From Phytomonospora sp040655735 (GTDB lineage Bacteria > Actinomycetota > Actinomycetes > Mycobacteriales > Micromonosporaceae), in NCBI RefSeq assembly GCF_040655735.1, contig NZ_JBFAKK010000011.1:124001-188000 (forward strand): 64,000 nt of DNA. The letters run 5' to 3'. A program made the position numbers and the translations under genes. This document shows positions 19,592-30,612 of this stretch, piece after piece; the stretch's first letter is position 1, and each line of letters opens with the position of its first letter. The notes beneath the pieces are model-generated. The model did no database searches, was not told the DNA's origin, and saw nothing but the letters and a program-made list of their open reading frames with translations.

Positions 19592-21311
19592 ACGCGGTGG
19601 AACCGGCCTGTTGACGCTGCTGCTGACGGCGGCTCTGGCGCTCTCCGGCTGCGGTGTGCCCTCCGACGGCCCGGCCGAGGAGATCGACGTCGAGCAGAAC
19701 GACGGGACCGGCGCGGGCGCGAATTCCGGCGAGGTGCTCAGCCCGCACACCGACGCCGAGCTGTCGCTCGACAACTACCTGTCCGTCGCGGCGGGCAACC
19801 CCAGCACGAGAGGGGAACGGCTCAACCAGTTCTACGAGAACCCGCCCTCGGAGCCCCTCGACCCCGCCCAGATCGTCAATGTCGTCGACGTCCATGACAT
19901 GCACCCCTTGCGCACCTCCGATCAGGAGGAGGCGAGGTTTCGGGTCAGCGGCGAGATCGTCGGCCTCTACGACCAGTGGGGCCAGCTGTCGCCGCCCGAG
20001 GGCAAACGCGACTTCAGCTATGACATGAAACTGGCGCGCAGCCAGCCCGACGGGAAGTGGCGCCTGGTCGACCCTCCCTCGAAGATCCTGCTGCGGGCGG
20101 GCACCTTCAACGCCGAGTACCAGGTCGCACCCCTGTACTTCCAGCGCCGGGACTCGACCTCGCTGGTGCCCGACGTGCGCTACATCTACGCCGACGCCAC
20201 CAGGGACCGCAAACGGGTCGACCTGGTGACCTGGCTGCTGGACGGCCCCTCGGAGTGGCTCGCCTCGGCGGTGACGACGGCCTTCCCGAGCGCCACCAAG
20301 CTCAACCAGCCGCCCTTCCTCGACAAGAACAATCTGATCGTGGACCTGGGCAGCGACGCCGTCACCGGCGACGAGAACCGCATGGCCGCGCAACTGGCGT
20401 GGACCTTGTGGGGGGTCGGCAACGAGTACGTGCTCGACCTGCGGCTCAACGGCCAGCCGGTGCTGCAGAACGCCTTCAGCGCCTTCCGGGACCTCAACCC
20501 AACGGCCGCCTACTCCTCCGACAGCGCCCCTCAGGTGCACTACCTGACCAAGGGCAGGGTCGACGACTCCGCCGACGCCTTGTACAGCGACGTCAAGAAC
20601 GCCAAGTACGTGGCCACGAGCATCCAGAAGGACCACGTCGTCTCCGTCGGCGACGACGGGAAGGTGACCGTGCACGTCAAGACGATGAAGAAGGCCGAAG
20701 AGGTCGTGACCTCATCGAAGGTCAAAGGCATGCCCGGCGGGGCCGTGGGGCGCCCGACCTGGATCGGCGAGGAGACGCTGCTGGTCCCGGTCGGCGGGGA
20801 GCTGCTCGCGGTCAACGTCGGCGAGGACGGCGTCTGGCGCGTCCAGGAGGGCAGTCTGGCCTCGGGAGTCGGCCGTGTCTCGGCGGCGCTCGACGGCGGG
20901 CGGCTGGCGATGACCGTCGGTGGCCGCGCCTATGTCGTGCCGGTCCTGCCGCAAGGTGACGGGACCGTCGCGCTCGGCGACCGCAGGGTCGTCGACCGCG
21001 GCAACGACGAGGTCATCGACGTGGGATGGAGCGAGGAGCACCGGCTCGTCCTGCTCGGCGCCGCCCCCGAGAGGTTCCTCGTGCGCGCCACCATCGACAA
21101 CGTCGACATCTTCAAGTACGAGGACGAGGGGCCGAGTTTCCCGCCCGACAGCCTCGCGGTCTCCTGCGACAGCCCCGCCGACATCCGGGCGGTGTCCACC
21201 GAGGTCGTCGTGACGGTCGGCGGCATGCTCTACCAGACCGAGTCGCAGGGCCTGCGCCCGATGGACGTCGACGGCGCCGAGGTCTTCGGCTCGGCCCCGT
21301 TCTACGCGTAG
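19584..21311 (+). CDS. lpqB: LpqB lipoprotein, modulator of MtrAB
   Basis: A 575-residue lipoprotein. The signal peptide ends in the lipobox ALALSGCG (lipidated Cys about residue 25). It is followed by a GerMN domain (about 165-280; AEYQVAPLYFQRRDSTSLVPD through FPSATKL) and a C-terminal beta-propeller-like LpqB domain. In mycobacteria and Streptomyces LpqB binds the MtrB sensor domain. GTG 19584 is chosen because GGAGG lies 8 nt upstream and the start is inside the mtrB 3' end (coupled). The stop overlaps the convergent MmcQ/YjbR gene by 10 bp. Confidence 0.95.
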   Translation: MDKRGGTGLLTLLLTAALALSGCGVPSDGPAEEIDVEQNDGTGAGANSGEVLSPHTDAELSLDNYLSVAAGNPSTRGERLNQFYENPPSEPLDPAQIVNVVDVHDMHPLRTSDQEEARFRVSGEIVGLYDQWGQLSPPEGKRDFSYDMKLARSQPDGKWRLVDPPSKILLRAGTFNAEYQVAPLYFQRRDSTSLVPDVRYIYADATRDRKRVDLVTWLLDGPSEWLASAVTTAFPSATKLNQPPFLDKNNLIVDLGSDAVTGDENRMAAQLAWTLWGVGNEYVLDLRLNGQPVLQNAFSAFRDLNPTAAYSSDSAPQVHYLTKGRVDDSADALYSDVKNAKYVATSIQKDHVVSVGDDGKVTVHVKTMKKAEEVVTSSKVKGMPGGAVGRPTWIGEETLLVPVGGELLAVNVGEDGVWRVQEGSLASGVGRVSAALDGGRLAMTVGGRAYVVPVLPQGDGTVALGDRRVVDRGNDEVIDVGWSEEHRLVLLGAAPERFLVRATIDNVDIFKYEDEGPSFPPDSLAVSCDSPADIRAVSTEVVVTVGGMLYQTESQGLRPMDVDGAEVFGSAPFYA

Positions 21312-21667
21312 CCGCCGTCGTCGGCGTCGTAGCCGGCCATCAACTCCTTCGGCGCCTGGTTGCGCCAGGCGTGCACGACGAGTTCGGCGAAGCGGTCGGC
21401 GGGCGCCTTGGCGAGGTCGACGCGCAGGCCGACGAAGACGCGGTCGGTCTCCTCCACCCGCCAGACCTCCTCGTAGACGTCGGGGTCCTCGGCCACGGCG
21501 ATCGCGGCCTCTTCGCGGCCGACGGCCACCACGGCGTGCGTCTCGCCCTGCTCGGGGCCGACGAACGGGCGGCCGTGGACCTTGAAACTCGGCCGCCGGA
21601 AGTGGACGCCCTCCTCGACTTCGGGAAGGGCGGTGGCGAACCTGCGTATGTCGTCGAGTCCGATCAC
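21302..21667 (-). CDS. MmcQ/YjbR-family DNA-binding-like protein
   Basis: A 121-residue protein with the MmcQ/YjbR (CyaY-like fold) pattern: LDDIRRFATALPEVEEGVHF at the N-terminus, RPSFKVHGRPFVG, then VDLAKAPADRFAELVVHAWR and a Lys/Glu C-terminal helix. The family binds DNA or acts as an adaptor; its function is poorly known. GTG 21667 is chosen because GAGGAG precedes it; the longer 162-codon frame from 21787 has no signal and would cover the DnaA-box-like sites. It is convergent with lpqB. Confidence 0.85.
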   Translation of the reverse strand: MIGLDDIRRFATALPEVEEGVHFRRPSFKVHGRPFVGPEQGETHAVVAVGREEAAIAVAEDPDVYEEVWRVEETDRVFVGLRVDLAKAPADRFAELVVHAWRNQAPKELMAGYDADDGGYA

Positions 21668-21761
21668 CTTCGAACTCCTCGCGAACGGCGGTGGATCTCC
21701 TGCGCACCATACCGTCTGGAGGATGCGCGCGACGGCGGTCGCTGACAGGGTCATCCGCAAG

Positions 21762-21788
21762 TTATCCACAAGTGGGTCGTTGTCCACA
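21762..21788 (+). promoter_or_regulatory. Two DnaA-box-like 9-mers
   Basis: TTATCCACA (21762-21770) matches the E. coli DnaA box exactly, and TTGTCCACA (21780-21788) matches the form preferred in high-GC actinobacteria. They are in the same orientation, 9 bp apart (18 bp start to start), in the gap before comF. Confidence 0.6.
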
Positions 21789-21841
21789 GGCCCGTTCGGT
21801 CAGGGCTGGGCACGGCCGGCGACGCGGGCGAAGGTTGACGC

Positions 21842-22525
21842 ATGCCGCTCATCGATTCGGGCCCCCTGCGGGCCGTCACCGAACTGGTCCTTCCGCTGTC
21901 CTGCGCCGGATGCGGGGGAAGCCTTCGCCATCCGCGCCCGGGAATGTGCGGGTCCTGCCTCCTCACTCTCGAACTCAAGGACCCCGGCCCCTCCCCGCCG
22001 GACCCGCCCCCGCCAGGGATGCCCCTTTGCTTCGCCGGCGGTCCATATGCCGGGACACTGCGGGAGGCGATCCTGGCCTACAAGGAACGCGGCAGGCACG
22101 ACCTGCGGCGGCCTCTCGCCGACCTTCTGGCGCGCACGGTCATCGCGCTGCCCGGCACCGGATCCCCGGTGCTCGTCCCCGTCCCCAGCACCCGAGCGGC
22201 CCGCCGCCGGCGCGGGTGCGACCACATCGGGCCGCTCGCCGAAGCGGCCGCCCGGCTCGCCGGCGGGACCGTCGTCCCCTGCCTGCGCGCCAGACGCCGG
22301 CCGGACTCGGTCGGCCGGGACCGCCGGGCCCGCCTGAGCTCGGCCGAGGGTGCCTTCACGCCACGCTTCGGGAGATGGCCGCGCGAGGGCACGGCGGTCG
22401 TGATCGTCGACGACGTCATGACCTCCGGGGCCACCCTCAGCGCGGTCGCCGGCGTCCTGCGGGACATGGGCCTGCGACCGGCCGGAGCCGCGGTGCTCGC
22501 CGCCGCCGGACGCCACGCGAAATAG
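21842..22525 (+). CDS. comF: ComF-family phosphoribosyltransferase-like protein
   Basis: A 227-residue protein. An N-terminal zinc-ribbon (CAGCGG and CGSC, Cys-x2-Cys pairs) is followed by a phosphoribosyltransferase fold with the PRPP loop VVIVDDVMTSGATLSAVAG and the LVPVPSTRAARRRRGCDH segment. ComF is needed for DNA uptake in Gram-positive and Gram-negative competence systems; its actinobacterial job is uncertain. ATG 21842 has the weak GGCGAAGG upstream. It sits in the conserved lpqB-comF-hpf-secA order. Confidence 0.92.
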   Translation: MPLIDSGPLRAVTELVLPLSCAGCGGSLRHPRPGMCGSCLLTLELKDPGPSPPDPPPPGMPLCFAGGPYAGTLREAILAYKERGRHDLRRPLADLLARTVIALPGTGSPVLVPVPSTRAARRRRGCDHIGPLAEAAARLAGGTVVPCLRARRRPDSVGRDRRARLSSAEGAFTPRFGRWPREGTAVVIVDDVMTSGATLSAVAGVLRDMGLRPAGAAVLAAAGRHAK

Positions 22526-22558
22526 GCCGATCGACCTGAGCATCCCGCCCCTACCCAT

Positions 22559-22585
22559 GTTTCAACAGGCTTAACCTGTGGGTAC
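22559..22585 (+). promoter_or_regulatory. Candidate general-stress sigma (SigB/SigF-type) promoter for hpf
   Basis: GTTT (22559-22562), a 17-bp spacer and GGGTAC (22580-22585) match the GTTT-N15-18-GGGTAT/C pattern of actinobacterial stress sigma factors. The spacer holds a CAGG/CCTG inverted repeat. Confidence 0.5.
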
Positions 22586-22670
22586 GTCGCTTGAACCTTC
22601 AGGTGATTCACAGGCGTTCGACCGGTGACATCCCAGTGATCAGCGGTTAGTGTCTAAGCATCGCGAGAAG

Positions 22671-22686
22671 GTAACGCGACGGTATC
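22671..22686 (+). promoter_or_regulatory. GTAAC-N6-GTATC direct repeat upstream of hpf
   Basis: The two half-sites differ by one base and resemble GTAAC-type repeats reported for MtrA. mtrA is encoded 5 kb away. It is a pattern match only. Confidence 0.25.
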
Positions 22687-22707
22687 GAGATGGTGGAGAG
22701 GAGGTGC

Positions 22708-22767
22708 GTGTTGCATTCACCGGCCGCCCATCTTCCCGGCGGTCGGGCCGAAGAAAATCCCGGTTAA
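22708..22767 (+). CDS. Possible 19-aa leader peptide upstream of hpf
   Basis: GTG 22708 is preceded by AGAGGAGG at 2-9 nt distance and starts a 19-codon frame (VLHSPAAHLPGGRAEENPG) that stops at TAA inside the first GGTTAACC repeat. It may be a translated leader controlling hpf, or a chance frame. Confidence 0.3.
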   Translation: MLHSPAAHLPGGRAEENPG

Positions 22768-22781
22768 CCCCTTGGTTAACC
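22762..22781. repeat. Twin palindrome GGTTAACC-N4-GGTTAACC
   Basis: Two identical 8-bp palindromes lie 12 bp apart (start to start), 40 bp before hpf. In this GC-rich DNA they are conspicuous and could be a dimeric-regulator operator. Confidence 0.45.
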
Positions 22782-22820
22782 CAACGTCAGATCACATGAT
22801 GATCGCGTGGGAGGTCAGGC

Positions 22821-23465
22821 GTGGAGATCGTTGTCAAAGGCCGTAACGTCGAGGTCCCCGAGCACTACCGCCAGCTCGTCGAAGAGAAACTGGCGAAGGT
22901 CGAGAAGTTCGACCACAAGGTGATCCGGATCGAAGTGGAGCTCCTCCACGAACCGAATCGCCGGCAGTCGGAACGCTGCCAGCGGGTCGAGCTGACCTGC
23001 CTGTCGAGGGGGCCGGTGATTCGCGCCGAAGCATGCGCCAAGGACTTCTATGCCGCGCTCGACGCGGCAGTGGAGAAGCTCAACAACCGACTTCGCAAGT
23101 CCGCCGACCGGCGGCGCGTCCATCGCGGACGCCGCACTCCCGTTTCGGTCGCCGCCGCGACCGCCGATCTGCCCGTGGCCGTCGGTGCTCCCGCCAACGG
23201 CGCGAGCCGGCCCGTCGCGAGCCTTCCGGCGGCAGACCTGGAAGCGACCGATCCCTACGCCGACCTCGTCGACGAGGATCTCCCCGGCCGCATCGTCCGC
23301 GAGAAGGACCACGCGGCCGAGGCGATGACCGTCGACGACGCGCTGTTCCACATGGAACTGGTCGGTCACGACTTCTATCTGTTCCACGACAAGGAGTCCG
23401 GCAAGCCCAGCGTGGTCTACCGGCGCAAGGGCTACGACTACGGGCTGATCAGGCTCGACACCTAG
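22821..23465 (+). CDS. hpf: Long-form ribosome hibernation promoting factor
   Basis: A 214-residue protein. The N-terminal HPF/YfiA domain (about 1-100; EIVVKGRNVEVPEHYRQLVE through DFYAALDAAVEKLNNRLRKS) binds the 30S subunit. A flexible linker rich in Ala/Pro/Val follows, then the C-terminal dimerisation domain (about 160-214; REKDHAAEAMTVDDALFHME, then HDFYLFHDKES). Long HPF alone forms 100S ribosome dimers in resting or stressed cells. GTG 22821 has GGGAGGTC upstream. The 295 bp leader holds a stress-type promoter candidate, repeats and a possible short ORF. Downstream is a 42-bp palindrome. Confidence 0.95.
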   Translation: MEIVVKGRNVEVPEHYRQLVEEKLAKVEKFDHKVIRIEVELLHEPNRRQSERCQRVELTCLSRGPVIRAEACAKDFYAALDAAVEKLNNRLRKSADRRRVHRGRRTPVSVAAATADLPVAVGAPANGASRPVASLPAADLEATDPYADLVDEDLPGRIVREKDHAAEAMTVDDALFHMELVGHDFYLFHDKESGKPSVVYRRKGYDYGLIRLDT

Positions 23466-23797
23466 GACCCATTCCGCTCGCCCGCGGACGACCGCGAGGC
23501 GACGGCGACCGGTGGGTGACCTGCGAGACCAGATGGTCTCCACAACCCCGGCGCCGGCCCGCGAGGGACACCGACTCCCCGCGAGCGCGAACATCCCGGC
23601 CGCATCCGCCGGCGGACAGACAGCCGCCGAGCGCCGACGGCCCGGCTCACATCGACGAACAGGCGCGCCCGGTACCCGGACCCCGCGGCAGCAGTCGCCA
23701 CACGTGCAGGTGGGCATCACGGGCACGTGGGAACACCAAGTCGACGAGGGCGGCTTCCGCGATCGCGGAAGCCGCCCTCGTCGGTGCGCACGTGGCA
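23466..23797. other. 332 bp gap between hpf and GNAT gene
   Basis: No gene is supported in this stretch. Its only clear structure is the perfect palindrome at 23742-23783. Confidence 0.5.
23742..23783. terminator. 42-bp perfect palindrome, likely bidirectional terminator
   Basis: The two 21-bp halves are exact reverse complements (cgacgagggcggcttccgcg at the left edge) with no loop bases. It lies between convergent hpf and the double-GNAT gene, 15 bp beyond the latter's stop. Confidence 0.65.
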
Positions 23798-24928
23798 TTA
23801 CTCGCCGGTGAGTTCCCCTGGAAGCAGCGACCACATGATGTTGTCGGTCCGCTCCCCGTCGGGGCCGCCGAAGTAGGAGCGCTGGACGCCCTCACGCGTG
23901 AACCCGAGACGGGCGACGACGGCCTGGGAGGCCTCGTTCCAGGTGGCGGTGCCGGCCTCCAGGCGCCGCACCCCCACCTGCTCGAAGGCCCACTTCGCGA
24001 CGAGGCGAACCGAACGGCTCGCGAAGCCCTTGCCCCGGCCGCCCGGATTGAGGTGGATGCCGAGCATCGCGACGCTCGCCTGCCCGCCGCGCGCGTACAG
24101 GTCGATCTCGCCGGCGTAGGCGTCGGTGGCCGCGTCGCGGATCGACATGCGCGCGGCCTCACCGGCCAGCCACTGCGCATAGGCGGTGGAGACGTACTTG
24201 GCGGTGTCGGCGAAGACCGGCTGAACCGGGCGGGCCGAACTCCGGACCACCTCGGGAAGGCTGCGCGCGGCGAAGGAGTCCTCGGCGTCGGCCGCTTCGA
24301 GCGGCCGCACCGTCACCACACCGTCGGTCAGCCGCCCGTCCGGCAGATCGGGGAGCAGGCGCGGCACGCGACCCGGCTCGTCGCAGGACAGTCGCACGAA
24401 CATGGCGTTGTCGAAGAACCCCCCGTCGGCGGTCCGGTTCTGGCCGCGCAGGGTCGCCTCGCGACGGAACCCCGAGGCCAGCGCCACCTTCTGGCTGCCG
24501 ACGTTGGCCAGGTCGGCGATCAGCGTCATCCGGTGGATCCCGTTGGCGAAGGTCCAGTCGGTGACCGCGGTGACCGCCTCGGTGGCGAGTCCCTGACCGC
24601 GCGCCCACGGCGCCACCCAGTAACCGACCTCGGCGACCCCTCGGGGATGCATGACCATCGGCAGACCGATCGAACCCAGCAGTTTGCCGGTGTCCTTGTC
24701 GGCGATCGCCCACTGCGCGCGGCCCTCGCCGTGCGCCTTCGACGCCTGCTCGGTGATCCAGTGAACGGCGACGTCGACCGTGTAGGGGTCGGGAAGCATC
24801 GGCAGGAAACGGCGGGTCGACGGATCCGAACAGGCCGCCGCGACGTCCTCGGCGTCCGAGAGGGCCATCGGCCGCAGGCGCAGCCGCTCGGTGACGATGT
24901 CCTCCAGCGGGAACACGCCTTCGCTCAC
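23798..24928 (-). CDS. Double-domain GNAT acetyltransferase (second of pair)
   Basis: A 376-residue protein with two RimJ/RimL-like GNAT domains: domain 1 about 10-180 (VTERLRLRPMALSDAEDVAA, then WVAPWARGQGLATEAVT), domain 2 about 205-370 (VVTVRPLEAADAED, then HLNPGGRGKGFASRSVRL). Both keep the acetyl-CoA pyrophosphate-binding GxG loop. The substrate is unknown; relatives acetylate ribosomal or other protein N-termini or small amines. Its ATG overlaps the stop of the upstream double-GNAT gene (24925-24928). Confidence 0.85.
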   Translation of the reverse strand: MSEGVFPLEDIVTERLRLRPMALSDAEDVAAACSDPSTRRFLPMLPDPYTVDVAVHWITEQASKAHGEGRAQWAIADKDTGKLLGSIGLPMVMHPRGVAEVGYWVAPWARGQGLATEAVTAVTDWTFANGIHRMTLIADLANVGSQKVALASGFRREATLRGQNRTADGGFFDNAMFVRLSCDEPGRVPRLLPDLPDGRLTDGVVTVRPLEAADAEDSFAARSLPEVVRSSARPVQPVFADTAKYVSTAYAQWLAGEAARMSIRDAATDAYAGEIDLYARGGQASVAMLGIHLNPGGRGKGFASRSVRLVAKWAFEQVGVRRLEAGTATWNEASQAVVARLGFTREGVQRSYFGGPDGERTDNIMWSLLPGELTGE

Positions 24929-26061
24929 TTCTGCTCCTCAAGGTGATCCGTTCTCAGCCGCGACGCCAGCCAGCAGTCCCGCGGTTCGCCGCGATGCGAC
25001 TGCTCGGCCCGCAGCACGCCCTCGACGGTGAAGCCCGCCTTCTCGGCCACCCGCCGCGAGGCATCGTTGCCGACGTAGGCCTTCCACGTGATGCGCTCGC
25101 AGCCCAGCACGTCGAAGCCGTAGGCGGTCAGCGCCTTCAGCGCCGCGGTCATGTAGCCCTTCCCGCGCGCCCAGGCCGCCGTCGCGTAACCCACCTCCGC
25201 GACCCGCAGGTTCTCGCCCAGGCGCAGATCGATGGTGCCGCAGTACGCGTCGTCGCCGTCGGCGAGCACCCACACGGCGTTGACGCCCTCGACCCAGCCG
25301 CGCCGCACGATGTCGAGGAAACCCTCGGCGTGCTCACGGAAGTAGGGCTGCGGGATCGTCGTCCACCGGATCGCCTCGGCGTCCTGGCAGGCCTCGACGA
25401 TCCCGTCGAGGTCCCGCTCGGCCATGGGCCGAAGGGTCAGCTCCGGCAGGGAGGTCGAAAGGACCGGCTGCTCCTCCATGAAGGCCAGCGCCCGCGCCCG
25501 CATCACCGGATAACCCGGCGGAGGGCTGTCGCGAAGCTCCCCGGGCAGCAGCTCCCCGGTCCACAGGTCCACGCGCTCGCCGCGCTGGTCGAGGGCCGAG
25601 CGGCTCTTGCCGGTCATGGTGAAACCGAGCTTGAGGGCCAGCAGGCGGGAGAAGTGGTTGCCGATGATGGCGTCCCATGAAACCCTGCGGGCGTCCGCCG
25701 CGTCGAAAGCCCAGCCGATCGCGACGCGGCAGGCGCGTTCGGTGACGCCCCGCCCGCGGGCCGCCGCAGTGGTCCAGTAGACGATTTCGAGGGTTTCATG
25801 CCGTTGTACGAGGAAACCGACCATACCGAGCAGTTCGTCGCTCTGTGTGTCGACAACGAACCAGCGGTAAACTCCGTCGTTCCTCCACTGCTTGCGGACC
25901 GTCTGGAGGTAGTCGTCCCATTTGATCTCGCCGAAGTTCGCCGGGACGAGCGTCCAGCGGAAGATGTCCCGATCGGCCATCGCCGCCGCGAGAGCCGGAA
26001 AGTCGGCGTCCTTCGCCGGCCGCAGGGTGATGTCGTCGGCGATCAGTGTGACCGGTTCCAT
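24925..26061 (-). CDS. Double-domain GNAT acetyltransferase (first of pair)
   Basis: A 378-residue protein, again two GNAT domains: about 1-185 (ITLRPAKDADFPALAAAMAD, TTAAARGRGVTERACR) and about 205-370 (LTLRPMAERDLDGIVEACQD, TAAWARGKGYMTAALKALTA). It is paralogous to the following gene, so four GNAT domains are made from one coupled operon, suggesting a tandem duplication of an already double gene. ATG 26061 is divergent from secA with an 83-95 bp gap. No substrate can be assigned. Confidence 0.85.
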   Translation of the reverse strand: MEPVTLIADDITLRPAKDADFPALAAAMADRDIFRWTLVPANFGEIKWDDYLQTVRKQWRNDGVYRWFVVDTQSDELLGMVGFLVQRHETLEIVYWTTAAARGRGVTERACRVAIGWAFDAADARRVSWDAIIGNHFSRLLALKLGFTMTGKSRSALDQRGERVDLWTGELLPGELRDSPPPGYPVMRARALAFMEEQPVLSTSLPELTLRPMAERDLDGIVEACQDAEAIRWTTIPQPYFREHAEGFLDIVRRGWVEGVNAVWVLADGDDAYCGTIDLRLGENLRVAEVGYATAAWARGKGYMTAALKALTAYGFDVLGCERITWKAYVGNDASRRVAEKAGFTVEGVLRAEQSHRGEPRDCWLASRLRTDHLEEQK

Positions 26062-26156
26062 CGCGCAAGCATGCCGGGCACTCGCACTCCCCGCCAGTCA
26101 ATTGCCCCGCGTACGATTGCCAAGCAGGACGTCCTATAGGAGCGGTGAAAGAACTC

Positions 26157-29045
<2,889 letters not shown>

Positions 29046-29166
29046 CGACGGCGGAGCCGTGGCTGCGGTAGCCGTGCTGCGGTGGTCGCGGCTGCGATAG
29101 TCGTGGTGGTAGCGGTGCTTGCGCCCGGCGGTCGCCGGGCGTAGGCGAGGAGTTTGGGAACGAGGA

Positions 29167-29193
29167 AGCGCCCCGGTCGGTGACCGGGGCGCT
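29167..29193 (+). terminator. secA terminator hairpin
   Basis: AGCGCCCCGGTC-GGT-GACCGGGGCGCT is a perfect 12-bp stem with a 3-nt loop, followed by TTCGCTT, 121 bp beyond the secA stop. Confidence 0.75.
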
Positions 29194-29328
29194 TTCGCTT
29201 GGGTGGGGGAGCTGCCGGGCCGAGGCCGTGCTGCGGCGCCCATGCGTGCTGTGTCGCCGTGCCATCCGCCCCCACCCCGGCCCGCCCTCGCCTAAGCGCC
29301 CCGCCCAGCAGCCCCGCCGAAGCCCTCG

Positions 29329-29766
29329 CTACAACCCGACGCGATACAGGATGAACCCCGCGTTCTCCGCCACCTGGTCGTACAGGCGCCGTGCGGTCGC
29401 GTTCGACTCGTGCGTCGACCAGTACACGCGGTCGCACTCGCGCGCCCGCGCCCACTCCACGACCTCGGCGATCAGGGCTCGCGCCACGCCTTTTCCGCGT
29501 GCTTCGGGCGTGGTGAACAGGTCCTGCAGGTAGCACACGTCGGCCGAGGTGGTGCTCGGGTGGACGAGGAAGTGGGTGATGCCGACGAGGCGGCCTTCGA
29601 TCCTGGCGCCGAGGGCGTGCATGCGGGTGTCCTCTCGAAACTCGGCCCAGGCGCGGTCGAAGAGTTCGGCGGGGACGTGGGGGCGGCCGTAGAAGGCGTT
29701 GTAGCCGGCGAACAGCTCCTGCCAGGCGGGGCGGTCTTCGGGGGTGAGCTTGCCGATGGCGATCAT
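29329..29766 (-). CDS. GNAT-family N-acetyltransferase
   Basis: A 145-residue single-domain GNAT. Acetyl-CoA-binding segment LQDLFTTPEARGKGVARALI, followed by WARARECDRVYWSTHESNATARRLYD, the pattern of small amine/polyamine-type acetyltransferases. ATG 29766 (MIAIGKLTPEDRP) is chosen since the residues upstream in the longer frame are low-complexity. The substrate is unknown. Confidence 0.88.
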   Translation of the reverse strand: MIAIGKLTPEDRPAWQELFAGYNAFYGRPHVPAELFDRAWAEFREDTRMHALGARIEGRLVGITHFLVHPSTTSADVCYLQDLFTTPEARGKGVARALIAEVVEWARARECDRVYWSTHESNATARRLYDQVAENAGFILYRVGL

Positions 29767-29923
29767 GCGGGCATGGTGCCACGGCGCCCACCCGCCCACG
29801 GCGACCCACCACTCCCGCGATCCCCGGCCACGGCGCCCCGCCACGGCCCCCCGGACACGGCGACGGCCCCGCCCGAGGACGGGGCCGTCGTCTCGACCCG
29901 CCCGCAGGCGGAGCCGCCGTGCC

Positions 29924-30415
29924 CTAGACGAGCTGGAAGCGGGTGCACCACCACTGCCCGCCGCGCAACTCCTGCGCGGCGGCCAGGGCCCGGTCGCGGC
30001 GTGCGCCGCGCAGGACCGCGACGAGTTCGACGCGCTCGGCGGTGCGCATCCGCACCGACGACAGGCGCGCCGAGCCGGGGCGGTCCCCGTCGGCGGCCAG
30101 CAGCGTGCGGACCTGGGTGAACTCCTGGTAGGCGGACTCGCTCATGAGCTGGCGCAAGACTTCGGGGCCGCAGCGGGCGCCCAGCACCGCCGTCGACACC
30201 TCGACGAAGCGGTGGGCGGCCTTCCACACCGACTGCTGGACCTTCGGGGGCCCGTGGCCGGGGCTGCGCCCCAGTGCCTTGGGAATCGGTGGGGCGTCGG
30301 AGGCGGGGTAGGCGGCCACGGCGGCGTCGTAGCTGTTCTCGGTCGCGAACGCGCCGTACAGCCCGATGACCCGGGGGCCCTCAAGGGGCCAGTCGGCGGC
30401 TGAGACAACGGTCAA
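29924..30415 (-). CDS. Rv3235-like protein
   Basis: A 163-residue basic cytoplasmic protein whose C-terminus (SSVRMRTAERVELVAVLRG, then GGQWWCTRFQLV) fits the Rv3235 family, which sits near secA in mycobacteria and other actinobacteria. The family role is unknown. TTG 30415 is the only start with a ribosome binding site (GGAGG, 8 nt upstream). Divergent from the DUF6912-like gene across an AT-rich gap. Confidence 0.75.
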   Translation of the reverse strand: MTVVSAADWPLEGPRVIGLYGAFATENSYDAAVAAYPASDAPPIPKALGRSPGHGPPKVQQSVWKAAHRFVEVSTAVLGARCGPEVLRQLMSESAYQEFTQVRTLLAADGDRPGSARLSSVRMRTAERVELVAVLRGARRDRALAAAQELRGGQWWCTRFQLV

Positions 30416-30612
30416 GGTGTGCCTCCACTTTTGTTGTTGTGATTGTTTCGGCGTTTTGGTAAGAACGCCAGCCCTCTCACACGAAAGACGCGAAAGTTAC
30501 TCGTTAGTAGTACTCTAAGTGCACACTCGACCACGTTCCAAGCACAAAACGCCCGCGTGTCACCTCCTCACCCACTGACACGAACGAACGCCCCGGAAGG
30601 TTCAATGATCGG
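30416..30612. promoter_or_regulatory. AT-rich divergent promoter region
   Basis: About 200 bp of lower GC content separates the divergent Rv3235-like and DUF6912-like genes. It contains TTAGTAGTACTCTAA (imperfect palindrome near 30502-30516) and TTGTTGTTGTG near 30430, where promoters for both genes are expected. Confidence 0.4.
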
